This document shows positions 17,904 through 29,284 of a stretch of DNA of 64,000 nt, in pieces. Under the pieces are notes generated by a model, which ran no database searches, had not been told where the DNA came from, and saw only the letters and a program-made list of their open reading frames with translations. A program made the translations under genes and the position numbers. Source of the DNA: Paracoccus albicereus. GTDB lineage: Bacteria > Pseudomonadota > Alphaproteobacteria > Rhodobacterales > Rhodobacteraceae. The stretch is taken from assembly GCF_024359525.1 (NCBI RefSeq), contig NZ_JAKZEU010000001.1, positions 372,001-436,000 of the forward strand, written 5' to 3'. Within the stretch, counting starts at the first letter, position 1. Each line of letters starts with the position of its first letter.

Positions 17904-18502
17904 GTCCGGGCCACCGCATCCCGCTCGGCCGCCTTCTTCGCGGCCGGGCGATCCGCACAGCGCGCGACCCAATCGTCGATCGCCGGAGTGGACTTCATCT
18001 GATCGCCGAACCAGACGAAGGGGCCTGCACACAGCAGATCGGCGGCGCTGTAATCCTGTCCCAGCAGATAGGGCTGTTTCGACAGACCCTCATCCAGCCG
18101 TTGCAGTGCCGTGTCGTAATCACGAAGACCCGCATGGATCGCCGGATGATCGACCTCGGCCCAGGACAGGATCACGACCGGCTCGAACACGCCCTGATAC
18201 CATGACAGCCACGACAGGTAACGTCCGCGCTGCGGATCGCCCACCTCGCGGCCCAGCGAACTGTCGAAGCGGTCGGTCAGGTACAGGATGATGGCGCTGC
18301 GTTCGCGCACGAAATCGTCGCCGTCGGTGAGGTAGGGCACCTTGCCTTCGGGATGGGGATTGTTCGGGTCGCGCCCGCCTGTCCCATCCTGACGAGGGAT
18401 CTCGACCTGCTCGATCGCCAGTTGGTCCGCGATTCCCATTTCCTCGATCAGCTGCAGGATGCTGGTCGAGCGGCTCATCGGCGAGTGGTACAGTGTCAGC
18501 AT
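17900..18502 (-). CDS. Glutathione S-transferase family protein
   Basis: A 200-residue two-domain GST. The N-terminal thioredoxin-like domain has MLTLYHSPMSRST (catalytic Ser/Tyr region) and the glutathione-binding GKVPYLTDGDDFVRERSAIILYL (cis-Pro in VPYL, then Glu-Arg-Ser-Ala, near the usual ESxAI). The C-terminal helical domain has QPYLLGQDYSAADLLCAG with the N-capping Ser-x-x-Asp. ATG 18502 is preceded by AGGAGACAAGCG. It is divergently transcribed from a WYL-type regulator only 64 bases away, so it may be that regulator's target. Its substrate is unknown. Confidence 0.84.
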   Translation of the reverse strand: MLTLYHSPMSRSTSILQLIEEMGIADQLAIEQVEIPRQDGTGGRDPNNPHPEGKVPYLTDGDDFVRERSAIILYLTDRFDSSLGREVGDPQRGRYLSWLSWYQGVFEPVVILSWAEVDHPAIHAGLRDYDTALQRLDEGLSKQPYLLGQDYSAADLLCAGPFVWFGDQMKSTPAIDDWVARCADRPAAKKAAERDAVART

Positions 18503-18566
18503 CGCTTGTCTCCTTCGATGTGGCTGGCCATCATCTTGCACAGGAACGCTGACAGAAGGTGACAGC

Positions 18567-19280
18567 ATGGCCCGCACCGACCGGCTGATGCGGCTGATGG
18601 ACCGGATGCGTCGTCACCGCGGCCCCGTCACCGCCGCCACTCTGGCCGAAGATACCGGCGTTTCCCTGCGGCAGCTTTATCGCGATATCGCCACGCTGCG
18701 CGCCGGCGGCGCATTGATCGACGGTGAGGCGGGTCTGGGCTACACGCTGACCGAAGACCCGGCCCTGCCACCGCAAAGCTTTTCACGGCTGGAGATCGAG
18801 GCGCTGCATCTGGCGGTTCAATCGCTGGGGCGGATCGGCGATGCGGAACTGACCGACGCTGGCCAGGCGGCCTTGGCGCGGATTATCGCGACGCTGCCGG
18901 AACGCCAGTCGCAGCAGGCGCTGCACGCGATCATGCACAGTTTCACGCAGCCGCCCGACCGCGATTCGCCCCGGATCGACCTGTCGCGTCTGCGCGCCGC
19001 CTGCTGGAACGAGGAAGAGGTCGAGATCACCTATACCGATCTTTCGGACCGGCAGACGGTCCGCACGATCTGGCCGCTGGGATTGTCCGTGACCGAACGC
19101 ACGCTGATGCTGTTGGCGCATTGTCGGCTGCGGATGGATTTCCGGGTCTTCCACGTTCACCGGATCGCCGCCATGCGGCCGACCGGCGGGTCATTCCGTC
19201 CGCACCGTGCTGCGCTGGCGCGCGAATACCGCAGCCTGCAACGCCACGAACACGGAACATCACCGGACGCGACGGGTTGA
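18567..19280 (+). CDS. YafY-type transcriptional regulator (HTH plus WYL domain)
   Basis: A 237-residue regulator. The N-terminal helix-turn-helix (RLMRLMDRMRRHRGPVTAATL, then SLRQLYRDIATLRAGG) is the HTH_11/DeoR-like type of YafY proteins, and the C-terminal region (VEITYTDLSDRQTVRTIWPLG) is a WYL domain, proposed to sense ligands such as nucleotides. ATG 18567 lies after AGAAGGTGACAGC. It is divergent from the GST gene with 64 bases between starts, a layout typical of a regulator and its neighbour target. Its stop is 49 bases before the repair cassette, which it might also affect, though nothing in the sequence shows this. Confidence 0.82.
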   Translation: MARTDRLMRLMDRMRRHRGPVTAATLAEDTGVSLRQLYRDIATLRAGGALIDGEAGLGYTLTEDPALPPQSFSRLEIEALHLAVQSLGRIGDAELTDAGQAALARIIATLPERQSQQALHAIMHSFTQPPDRDSPRIDLSRLRAACWNEEEVEITYTDLSDRQTVRTIWPLGLSVTERTLMLLAHCRLRMDFRVFHVHRIAAMRPTGGSFRPHRAALAREYRSLQRHEHGTSPDATG

Positions 19281-19329
19281 TCTGCACGACCCGCGTTGAT
19301 TTTCACGAAATGTTCCGCATATTCCCCTG

Positions 19330-20322
19330 ATGCGCGCCGACCAGATTCTGCACCCCACTGATGCGGGCCTCTATTGCCCGCCGGGCGATTTCTTTATCGA
19401 TCCGGTGCGCCCGGTCGAACGTGCGCTGATCACCCATGCCCACGGCGATCATGCACGTTCTGGTCACGGATCAGTCATGGCGACTCGCGAAACGCTCGAG
19501 ATCATGGCGATCCGCTATGGCGAGGATTTCACCGCCACGCGGCAGGTGGCGGACGGAGAGATCACCGTCGGCGACACTCGGGTCAGCTTCCATCCGGCGG
19601 GTCACATCCTCGGCTCGGCGCAGATCGCGATCACACCGACGGCGGGACCGAAGATCGTCGTCTCGGGCGATTACTGCCGCCGAGCGAACCCGGTCTGCGC
19701 ACCCTACGAACCGGTGCCCTGCGACATCTTCGTGACCGAGGCAACTTTCGGCCTGCCGGTCTTCAAACATCCCGATCCGGCGAGCGAGATGGCGCGCCTG
19801 CTGAAAAGCATGGCCGAATTTCCCGACCGCCATCACCTGATCGGCGCTTATGCGCTTGGCAAGGCGCAGCGCCTCATTATGCTGGCGCGCGAGGCCGGTA
19901 TCGAGGGCCCGATCGCTATCCATGGCGCGCTGCAGCGGCTGTGCGATTACCACATCGAGCAGGGCATCGATCTGGGCGAGTTGATCCCCGCCACGGCGAA
20001 GGACGTACCCGCGCAGCTGGTGATCGCGCCACCCTCGGCTTTCGCCTCGGCCTGGGTGCAGCGGTTCCGCGATCCGGTGATCGGCTTCGCCTCGGGCTGG
20101 ATGCAGGTCCGCGCCCGCGCCCGTCAGCGCGGGGTCGAACTGCCACTGGTGGTCAGCGACCATGTCGATTGGCCGCAGGTCACGCAGACGATCCGCGAAC
20201 TGGCCCCGTCCGAGGTCTGGATCACCCACGGCACCGAGGACGGGCTGATGCGCTGGTGCGAGTTGCACCAGATCCCCGCCCGCCCGCTGCGGCTTGTCGG
20301 TTACGAGGACGAGCCGGAATGA
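19330..20322 (+). CDS. Ligase-associated DNA exonuclease, metallo-beta-lactamase fold
   Basis: A 330-residue MBL-fold nuclease of the ligase-associated DNA damage response family (TIGR04122 type, related to SNM1/Artemis and CPSF nucleases). The metal-binding motif HAHGDH is at residues 36-41, followed by HPAGHILGSAQI and VSGDYCRR, which supply the further His and Asp ligands. A C-terminal VSDHVDWPQ adds the last His motif. It is predicted to trim DNA ends before ligation. It is the first gene of a four-gene set; its TGA overlaps the ligase ATG (ATGA at 20319-20322), pointing to coupled translation. Confidence 0.88.
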   Translation: MRADQILHPTDAGLYCPPGDFFIDPVRPVERALITHAHGDHARSGHGSVMATRETLEIMAIRYGEDFTATRQVADGEITVGDTRVSFHPAGHILGSAQIAITPTAGPKIVVSGDYCRRANPVCAPYEPVPCDIFVTEATFGLPVFKHPDPASEMARLLKSMAEFPDRHHLIGAYALGKAQRLIMLAREAGIEGPIAIHGALQRLCDYHIEQGIDLGELIPATAKDVPAQLVIAPPSAFASAWVQRFRDPVIGFASGWMQVRARARQRGVELPLVVSDHVDWPQVTQTIRELAPSEVWITHGTEDGLMRWCELHQIPARPLRLVGYEDEPE

Positions 20323-21869
20323 AGGGATTTGCGAACCTTCTGGAACGGCTGGCCTTTACGCCGGCGCGCAACGCAAAGCTGCAGATCCTGCGTCATTATC
20401 TGGATGAGACGCCAGACCCCGATCGCGGCTATGCGCTGGCCGCGCTGACCGGCGATCTGAAGCTGCGGACCGTCACGCCCAGCCTGCTGCGCGGGCTGAT
20501 GGCGGAACGCGTGGACGACCAGCTTCTGGCGCTTTCCTACGATTTCGTCGGCGATCTGGCGGAAACCATCGCGCTGCTGTGGGAGGCCGAGACCGACGAG
20601 GACGTCCCGCTGCGCGATGCTGTCGCGCTGCTGTCGGACACCGGCAAGGCCGGTTTGCCCGCGGCGATCAGCGCAATGCTGGACCGTTTGGGCGCGTCCG
20701 AACGGCTGGCGTTCCTGAAGCTTGCCACTGGCAACATGCGCGTGGGACTTTCAGCGCGGATGGCGCGGATGGCGCTGGCGCAGATGGGCCAGCCCGAGGT
20801 CGCCGATATCGAGGAGATCTGGCACGGGCTGCGCGCGCCCTACCAGCCGCTTTTCGACTGGATCGCTGGCGGCGAGCGACCCGAACACGCGGCGAAGGCG
20901 CCGTTCCGCCCGGTCATGCTGTCGACCCCGGTCGATCTGGACCAGCTTCAGGCCTTTGACCCGGCCGAATACATGGCGGAATGGAAATGGGATGGCATCC
21001 GCGTCCAGGCGATCAACGATGACGGCGTGCGGCGGCTGTATTCCCGCACGGGCGAGGATATCAGCGGCAGCTTTCCCGACGTGATCGAGGCGCTGAATTT
21101 CGAGGGCGCGGCCGACGGCGAGTTGCTGGTCCGCCGCGACGACGAGGTCGCCGTCTTCGGCGATCTGCAGAAGCGCCTGAACCGCAAGACCATCAGCAAG
21201 ACCATGCTCGATAGCCACCCCGCCGGGCTGCGCGTCTATGACCTGATGATCTGGCAGGGGCAGGACCTGCGCGAATTGCCTTTTGCCGAACGCCGCGCGG
21301 TATTGGAAGGCGCCGATTTCGGCAGCGAGAGGATCGACGTCTCGCCGCTTCTCGACTTCACCACTTGGGACGATCTGGCGGCGTTGCGCGCCGATCCGCC
21401 CAGCACTGTGATCGAAGGCGTGATGATCAAGCGCCGCGACAGCGCCTATGTCGGCGGCCGCCCGCGTGGGCCGTGGTTCAAGTGGAAGCGCGATCCGATG
21501 GTGGTCGACGCCGTGCTGCTTTACGCGCAGCGCGGCCACGGCAAGCGCAGCGGCTTTTACAGCGATTTCACCTTCGGGCTGTGGGACGACAAGGATCTGG
21601 TGCCCGTGGGCAAGGCCTATTTCGGCTTCACCGATGAGGAATTGCGCGAACTCGACCGCTTCGTGCGCAACAACACGGTGGACCGCTTCGGCCCCGTCCG
21701 GGCGCTGAAGCCGAGCCTCGTCCTGGAAGTCGCCTTCGAGGGGTTGAACGAATCCGGCCGCCACAAGTCCGGCGTCGCCATGCGCTTTCCCCGCATCAGT
21801 CGTATCCGCTGGGACAAGCCCGCGGCCGAGGCCGACCACCTGGCGACGCTGAAGGACATGCTGCCGTGA
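20319..21869 (+). CDS. ATP-dependent DNA ligase (ligase-associated damage-response family)
   Basis: A 516-residue ATP-dependent ligase that seals nicks through an enzyme-adenylate intermediate. It has an N-terminal helical DNA-binding domain (about residues 1-190), a nucleotidyltransferase core with the active-site motif EWKWDGIR (Lys223 carries AMP), later motifs DGELLVRR and EGVMIKRRDSAYVGGR, and a C-terminal OB domain with WFKWKRDPM and the terminal FPRISRIRWDK. There are no LigD polymerase or nuclease domains. ATG 20319 lies inside the exonuclease stop (ATGA), and its own TGA overlaps the GTG of the helicase. This is a second ligase beside the NAD-dependent LigA expected elsewhere. Confidence 0.92.
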   Translation: MKGFANLLERLAFTPARNAKLQILRHYLDETPDPDRGYALAALTGDLKLRTVTPSLLRGLMAERVDDQLLALSYDFVGDLAETIALLWEAETDEDVPLRDAVALLSDTGKAGLPAAISAMLDRLGASERLAFLKLATGNMRVGLSARMARMALAQMGQPEVADIEEIWHGLRAPYQPLFDWIAGGERPEHAAKAPFRPVMLSTPVDLDQLQAFDPAEYMAEWKWDGIRVQAINDDGVRRLYSRTGEDISGSFPDVIEALNFEGAADGELLVRRDDEVAVFGDLQKRLNRKTISKTMLDSHPAGLRVYDLMIWQGQDLRELPFAERRAVLEGADFGSERIDVSPLLDFTTWDDLAALRADPPSTVIEGVMIKRRDSAYVGGRPRGPWFKWKRDPMVVDAVLLYAQRGHGKRSGFYSDFTFGLWDDKDLVPVGKAYFGFTDEELRELDRFVRNNTVDRFGPVRALKPSLVLEVAFEGLNESGRHKSGVAMRFPRISRIRWDKPAAEADHLATLKDMLP

Positions 21870-24409
21870 GCCTGCCCAAAGCCTTCCAGGACTGGTTCGC
21901 CACCCAGGGATGGGAGCCGCATCCCCACCAGCTCGCGCTGCTGGGCGCGCAAGGCGACAGCCTGCTGATCGCGCCGACCGGCGGCGGCAAGACGCTGGCG
22001 GGCTTCCTGCCCAGCCTCGTCGATCTGGCGCGCGGCGACCGGCCGAAGGGGCTGCACACGCTCTACGTCTCGCCCTTGAAGGCATTGACGGCGGACATCG
22101 CGCGCAACCTCGCCCTCCCGGTCGCGGAACTGGGCCTGGACATCCGCATCGAGGACCGGACGGGCGATACCAAGGGCAGCCAGCGCGCGCGCCAGAAGGT
22201 CGATCCGCCCGACATCCTGCTGACCACGCCCGAAAGCCTGGCGCTGATGCTGTCCTACGAACAGGCGCCCGCGATCTTCGGTGGTGTGCGCCGCGTGGTT
22301 CTGGATGAGTTGCACGCGCTGGCCGAGAACAAGCGCGGCGACCAACTGATGCTGGGCCTGTCGCGGCTGCGCGCGCTGTCGCCGGACTTGTCGGCCATCG
22401 GCCTGTCGGCGACGGTCGAGGATCCGCAGGCACTGGCGGATTTCATGGGCGGCGCCACGATCATCAACGCCGATCCCGGTCCCGATCCGGACATCGCGAT
22501 GCTGCCCACCGCCCGCCCCGCGCCCTGGGCCGGCGGCAATGGCCATTACGCCGTGCCCGAGGTCCTCGACCAGATACGGCAGGCCAACACGACCATCGTC
22601 TTCATCAACACCCGCGCGCAGGCGGAGCTGTATTTCCAGCAGCTCTGGGCCGCGAACGAGGAGAACCTGCCCATCGGCTTGCATCACGGCAGCCTCTCGC
22701 GCGAGGCCCGTCAGCGGGTCGAGGCCGCGATGGCGGCGGGCGAACTGCGCGCGGTCGTGGCGACGGGCAGCCTTGATCTGGGGATCGACTGGGGCGCCGT
22801 CGATCTGGTCATTCAGGTCGGCGCGCCGAAGAACGTGAAGCGCCTGGTCCAGCGCATCGGGCGCGCCAATCACCGCTACAACGCGCCAAGCCGCGCGCGG
22901 ATCGTCCCGGCGAACCGGTTCGAGGTCATCGAATGCGTCGCCGCGCTGGAAGCCGTGGCAGAACGTGATCTGGACGGCGATCCGCGCGGTCCGGGACCGT
23001 TGGACGTCCTGTGCCAGCACATCCTGCTGACCGCCTGCGCCGGGCCGTTTTCGGCCGATGCGCTCTATGCCGAGGTGACGGCGGTCGGCCCCTACCGTTC
23101 GCTATCCCGTGCCGCCTTCGACGATTGCCTGGAATTCGCGGCGACCGGCGGCTATGCGCTGCGCGCCTATGACCGCTGGCAGCGGTTGATGGAACGGGAC
23201 AGGTTGTGGTTCCTGCGCGACCCGCGCGCGGCCCGGCTGATCCGCATGAACATCGGCACGATCATCGACCCGGAAACGCTGAAGGTCCGCTTCAAGGGTC
23301 GCGGCGGCCCGCTGCTGGGCGAGGTCGAGGAGGGCTTCGCCGCGACGCTGGTCCCTGGCGACACATTCCTGATCGGTGGCCAGACCGTGCGCTATGAAGG
23401 CCTGCGTGAACTGACGCTCGAGGTGGTGCCGAACCCCCACAAGGAACCGCGCATCGCTACCTTCAACGGGCTGAAGCTCGCGACCTCGACCCAGTTGTCG
23501 CAACGGGTGCAGGCGCTGATCGGCGATCCGTCCGAATGGGACGTGCTGCCGCCGGACAGTCGCGACTGGCTGGCACTGCAGGCGGAACAATCCGCGTTGC
23601 CGGTACCGGGAACGCTGTTGTCTGAAAGCTTCCGCTACGACGGGCGCTGGCACTTCGCGCTGTATGGGTTCGCCGGCCGCAACGCGCTGCAAACACTGGG
23701 CCTGCTGCTGACCCGCACGATGGAGGTCGCGGGGCTGGGGCCGCTGGGATTCCTCGCCACCGATTACGCGCTGCTGATCTGGTCGGTCGATCCGGTCGAG
23801 GACCCCGCCCCGCTGCTGGACCGCGCGTCGCTGCGCGAGGGTCTGGGCGATTGGCTGCAGGGCAACGCGGTGATGAAGCGCAGCTTCCGGAACGTCGCGA
23901 TCATCGCCGGTCTGATCCAGCGCAACATGCCGGGCAGCCGGTCCACCGGGAAACAGGCGACCTTTTCCAGCGACATCCTTTACGACACGCTGCGCAAATA
24001 CGATCCCGATCACCTGCTGCTGCGCATCACGGCCGACGAGGCGCAGCGCGGGCTGGTCGATTTCGGCCGGATCGACGAGATGCTGGACCGCTCACCGCGC
24101 CTGCAGCACGTGATGCTGGACCGCGTCTCGCCGCTTGCGGCACCGCTGATGCTGGAAATGGGCCGGGTGCGCATCGACGGACAGGGAAGGATGCGGCTGG
24201 CCGAGGAAGAGGCTGCCGCCATGATGGCCGAAGCCGGCATCGATCTTGGTGCAGAGCCGGCAGAGGTCGCTCGGCTCGCCGGCATCGGTGACGGCGTGAA
24301 CCGGCCCGCGACCGGCCTTCGCGATCGCAAGCGCGACCGGCCGGCCCGATCAGGCGACGTTCCGCCGCGGCGCGCGCCGCGTCCGGCCACGGTGCCGCGC
24401 TCGCGATGA
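21866..24409 (+). CDS. lhr: Ligase-associated Lhr-type DEXH-box DNA helicase
   Basis: An 847-residue superfamily 2 helicase of the Lhr-Core type (TIGR04121-like). Motif I APTGGGKT is at residues 36-43, motif II DELH at 147-150, SATVED is motif III, and ATGSLDLGIDWG with QRIGRANHR gives motifs V and VI. The winged-helix and DUF1998-like Lhr core follows to about residue 800. The C-terminal tail is basic and Pro/Arg-rich and looks disordered. Translation starts at GTG 21866, which overlaps the ligase stop (GTGA). It would unwind nicked or damaged DNA or RNA:DNA hybrids for the neighbouring nucleases and ligase. Confidence 0.9.
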   Translation: MSLPKAFQDWFATQGWEPHPHQLALLGAQGDSLLIAPTGGGKTLAGFLPSLVDLARGDRPKGLHTLYVSPLKALTADIARNLALPVAELGLDIRIEDRTGDTKGSQRARQKVDPPDILLTTPESLALMLSYEQAPAIFGGVRRVVLDELHALAENKRGDQLMLGLSRLRALSPDLSAIGLSATVEDPQALADFMGGATIINADPGPDPDIAMLPTARPAPWAGGNGHYAVPEVLDQIRQANTTIVFINTRAQAELYFQQLWAANEENLPIGLHHGSLSREARQRVEAAMAAGELRAVVATGSLDLGIDWGAVDLVIQVGAPKNVKRLVQRIGRANHRYNAPSRARIVPANRFEVIECVAALEAVAERDLDGDPRGPGPLDVLCQHILLTACAGPFSADALYAEVTAVGPYRSLSRAAFDDCLEFAATGGYALRAYDRWQRLMERDRLWFLRDPRAARLIRMNIGTIIDPETLKVRFKGRGGPLLGEVEEGFAATLVPGDTFLIGGQTVRYEGLRELTLEVVPNPHKEPRIATFNGLKLATSTQLSQRVQALIGDPSEWDVLPPDSRDWLALQAEQSALPVPGTLLSESFRYDGRWHFALYGFAGRNALQTLGLLLTRTMEVAGLGPLGFLATDYALLIWSVDPVEDPAPLLDRASLREGLGDWLQGNAVMKRSFRNVAIIAGLIQRNMPGSRSTGKQATFSSDILYDTLRKYDPDHLLLRITADEAQRGLVDFGRIDEMLDRSPRLQHVMLDRVSPLAAPLMLEMGRVRIDGQGRMRLAEEEAAAMMAEAGIDLGAEPAEVARLAGIGDGVNRPATGLRDRKRDRPARSGDVPPRRAPRPATVPRSR

Positions 24410-25062
24410 CGGGCTTCGCCTTCCGATTTTCGGGCCATGTGCTGCAGGCCCGCCCCTCCGGCGCGCTGCATTGGCCCGAGCGTGACTGGCTGATCGTGGC
24501 CGACCTGCATCTGGGCAAGTCAGAGCGCATGGCACGCCGGGGCGGTGCCCTGCTGCCACCCTATGAGGTTCAGGCGACGCTGGAACGGCTGGAAGACGAA
24601 ATCTCCGCCACCCGCCCCGAGGTGATTGTCAGCCTTGGGGACGGGTTCGACGACGACGCAGCGGGACGAGCGCTACCCGATGCGATCTGCGACCGATTGC
24701 ACGCAATGGCGCATGGCCGGAAATGGCTCTGGATCAGCGGCAACCATGATCCCGGCCCGCCCTGCGCGCGTATGCCCGGCACCAATCATGCCGAGGTCGA
24801 GGACGATCTGATCCTGCGACATGAGGCGGCAAGCGGGCCCGACATATCTGGCCATTTCCATCCCTGCATCAGACTGGGGGGCGCCAGACGGCGCGCATTC
24901 CTGATCGGGCGCGACCACCTCATCCTACCCGCTTTCGGTGCGTATACCGGCGGGTTGCCGGTCGACTCGCCAGCCCTGACTTCCTTGGTTCCCGCAGGCC
25001 TGGCCGTCGCCTGCGCAGACCGCGCGATACCGGTTCCGATCATGCCCCGCCTTCGGGCTTAA
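24406..25062 (+). CDS. pdeM: Ligase-associated phosphoesterase/endonuclease PdeM
   Basis: A 218-residue calcineurin-like metallophosphoesterase. All metal-binding motifs are present: DLHLGK (Asp33, His35), SLGDGFDD (Asp79), ISGNHD (Asn114, His115 region 110-115) and GHFHP (149-153). The family (TIGR04123 type) is described as a manganese-dependent endonuclease or phosphodiesterase partner of the Lhr helicase and ligase. The ATG overlaps the helicase stop (ATGA at 24406-24409), making it the fourth gene of the coupled set. The operon ends here, about 100 bases before the outer-membrane protein terminator. Confidence 0.88.
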   Translation: MTGFAFRFSGHVLQARPSGALHWPERDWLIVADLHLGKSERMARRGGALLPPYEVQATLERLEDEISATRPEVIVSLGDGFDDDAAGRALPDAICDRLHAMAHGRKWLWISGNHDPGPPCARMPGTNHAEVEDDLILRHEAASGPDISGHFHPCIRLGGARRRAFLIGRDHLILPAFGAYTGGLPVDSPALTSLVPAGLAVACADRAIPVPIMPRLRA

Positions 25063-25116
25063 AAGGAAGGGTCGTCATGTCAGACCTGTGCGCTGCGCTA
25101 AGACATCCGGACGCAT

Positions 25117-25146
25117 AAAAAAGGCCGGCGCGCGCAGCGGCCGGCC
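25117..25146 (-). terminator. Rho-independent terminator, possibly bidirectional, after the outer-membrane protein gene
   Basis: On the minus strand GCC-GGCC-type arms (7 bp, GGCCGGC with GCCGGCC) enclose a 10-base GC-rich loop and are followed by TTTTTT. It lies just beyond the stop at 25169 and could also stop transcripts from the repair cassette. Confidence 0.82.
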
Positions 25147-25168
25147 TGTCTTGCGCTGTTCGCAGCGA

Positions 25169-25927
25169 TCAGAAGCTGAAGTTCAGCCCAAGGCTGACAT
25201 TGTGATGCTCGGGCGTGGCGATCGTCTCGATCGTCGTTTCACCATCGGTGAAGTCGACGTCGGTCCGGCCGAAATCACGATATTCGTAGGCTGCGGTCAG
25301 CGACATGCGGTTGCTCAGCTTGCGCTCGACACCCAAGCCCAGCGAATAGCCCGTCGCGTTGTAGCTTTCGGTGGCGCTGTCGCCGTCGCTGGCAAGCGTT
25401 ACATCAAAGTCGCCGCGAACGACACCGGCAGAGCCGAAGAGCATCGTCTGATCGTTCAGCAGATAGCCGGTCTTGAAGCGCAGCGAGAGGATGTTGTTCA
25501 CCTCGGTCGACGCCGTCACGCCGGTCGAAACCGCGCTGGCGGTCAGGTCAATTTCATCGTCGACATTGCCGAATTCTACCCCGAGTTCCGGGCCGAAAAC
25601 CAGACGATCGCGCTGCCAGCGATAGCCGGCATGAACCCCGGCGGTCGCGCCCGAAAGCTCCAGATTGCCCAGTTCGGTTCCGCGAGCCGTCGTCACGCCG
25701 TCTTCGACCACGTCCAGACCGACTTCATCGTCCCCGCTGAAACTGTAACCAAGCGAACCGCCGGCGTATCCGCCCGCCCAATTCGAAGCAGGTTCCATCT
25801 GGACTTCAGGCGCGACGATCGGCGCGGTTGCCACGACGGGCGCAGTATATCCGCCAGCATTTGCGGCCTGCGTTGCCATCAGGGCAAGTCCGGCCACGAC
25901 GGATGAGGTTTTCAGCGTGCTTGGCAT
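25169..25927 (-). CDS. Outer-membrane beta-barrel protein (Omp25/OmpA-like porin family)
   Basis: A 252-residue protein with a signal peptide (MPSTLKTSSVVAGLALMATQAANA), a Pro/Ala/Val linker (VVATAPIVAPEVQMEP), then an eight-stranded-barrel pattern starting WAGGYAGGSLGYSFSGDDE and ending HHNVSLGLNFSF with a terminal Phe. This is the layout of alphaproteobacterial Omp25/Omp31-like surface proteins. Its exact role (structural, adhesion, permeability) is unknown. ATG 25927 is preceded by GGAG six bases upstream. It is monocistronic: a gyrB terminator lies upstream and its own terminator downstream. Confidence 0.85.
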   Translation of the reverse strand: MPSTLKTSSVVAGLALMATQAANAGGYTAPVVATAPIVAPEVQMEPASNWAGGYAGGSLGYSFSGDDEVGLDVVEDGVTTARGTELGNLELSGATAGVHAGYRWQRDRLVFGPELGVEFGNVDDEIDLTASAVSTGVTASTEVNNILSLRFKTGYLLNDQTMLFGSAGVVRGDFDVTLASDGDSATESYNATGYSLGLGVERKLSNRMSLTAAYEYRDFGRTDVDFTDGETTIETIATPEHHNVSLGLNFSF

Positions 25928-26064
25928 AGGTCACTCCAGCATTGATAGGCCGACGCCGGCAGAGCGCCGATAATCAGTCTGAAACTAGATCATTCGCGCC
26001 GAACCAAGCAATGCCGCAGGTCTTTTGATTTGTTTGTTTTGTATCCTTTTTGCGCTGACGCGAC

Positions 26065-26088
26065 AAAAAGGGCACAAATATCGCGCCC
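26065..26088 (-). terminator. Terminator downstream of gyrB
   Basis: On the minus strand GGGCGC and GTGCCC pair (6 bp, one G-U) around GATATTT, followed by TTTTT. It lies 10 bases after the gyrB stop. Confidence 0.72.
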
Positions 26089-26098
26089 GACTTGCCCG

Positions 26099-28648
<2,550 letters not shown>

Positions 28649-29284
28649 TCAGTCGGCGACCAGGGCCGACACGCCGATGGCAAGCCCGACGGCGATCAGA
28701 AGCCCGCCCGAGGTCAGCGACATCAGCCGCATCCCGCGCGGCGTCGCCAGCCGCGCCCGTGCCGCCGAGACCATTGCCCCCATCGCCATGTTCAGCGCGA
28801 AGGGGATCGCCGCCGACATCACGACGATCACAGCTATGTCGCCGCCCGTCAGGTGGCGCAGATCGAAGAAGCCCGGCAAGACGCCCACGTAGAACAGGGC
28901 AGCCTTGGGGTTGCCCGCGATCGCCAGCAGACCCGCGCTGAAGCCCGCCCAGCCGCCGGCACGGGTCAGGCGGCGGTCGGTCTCGATCGGCTGGCGCGCG
29001 TGGCGGATCAGGGCTGCGCCCATGAGGATGAACACCGCCGCCGCGACCCAGCGCAGCGCATGGATCAGCGCCGCGCTGTCCTCGACCAGGAGGGACAGGC
29101 CAAAAATCGCGACCAGCGGCCAGATCGCATCGCCGATGGCGACGCCCAGCGCCAGGGGCCAGATACCGCTGAAGCCGTGGGACAGGGCGCGAGCCATGAT
29201 CGCGACCCAGACCGGGCCGGGGGTCAGCCAGATCGCGACCATGGCGCCCGCGTAAAGCCAGATCGCCTCGGCACTGACGGTCAT
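28649..29284 (-). CDS. LysE/RhtB-family amino-acid exporter
   Basis: A 211-residue inner-membrane protein with about six hydrophobic segments. The N-terminus (AIWLYAGAMVAIWLTPGPVWVAIMARAL) holds the LysE-type TPGP motif, and NPKAALFYVGVLPGFFD is the second family signature. Members export amino acids or related small molecules; the substrate is unknown. Its ATG overlaps the recF stop (ATGA at 29281-29284), so it is translated from the recF message, although a link to replication or repair is not expected. Confidence 0.84.
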   Translation of the reverse strand: MTVSAEAIWLYAGAMVAIWLTPGPVWVAIMARALSHGFSGIWPLALGVAIGDAIWPLVAIFGLSLLVEDSAALIHALRWVAAAVFILMGAALIRHARQPIETDRRLTRAGGWAGFSAGLLAIAGNPKAALFYVGVLPGFFDLRHLTGGDIAVIVVMSAAIPFALNMAMGAMVSAARARLATPRGMRLMSLTSGGLLIAVGLAIGVSALVAD

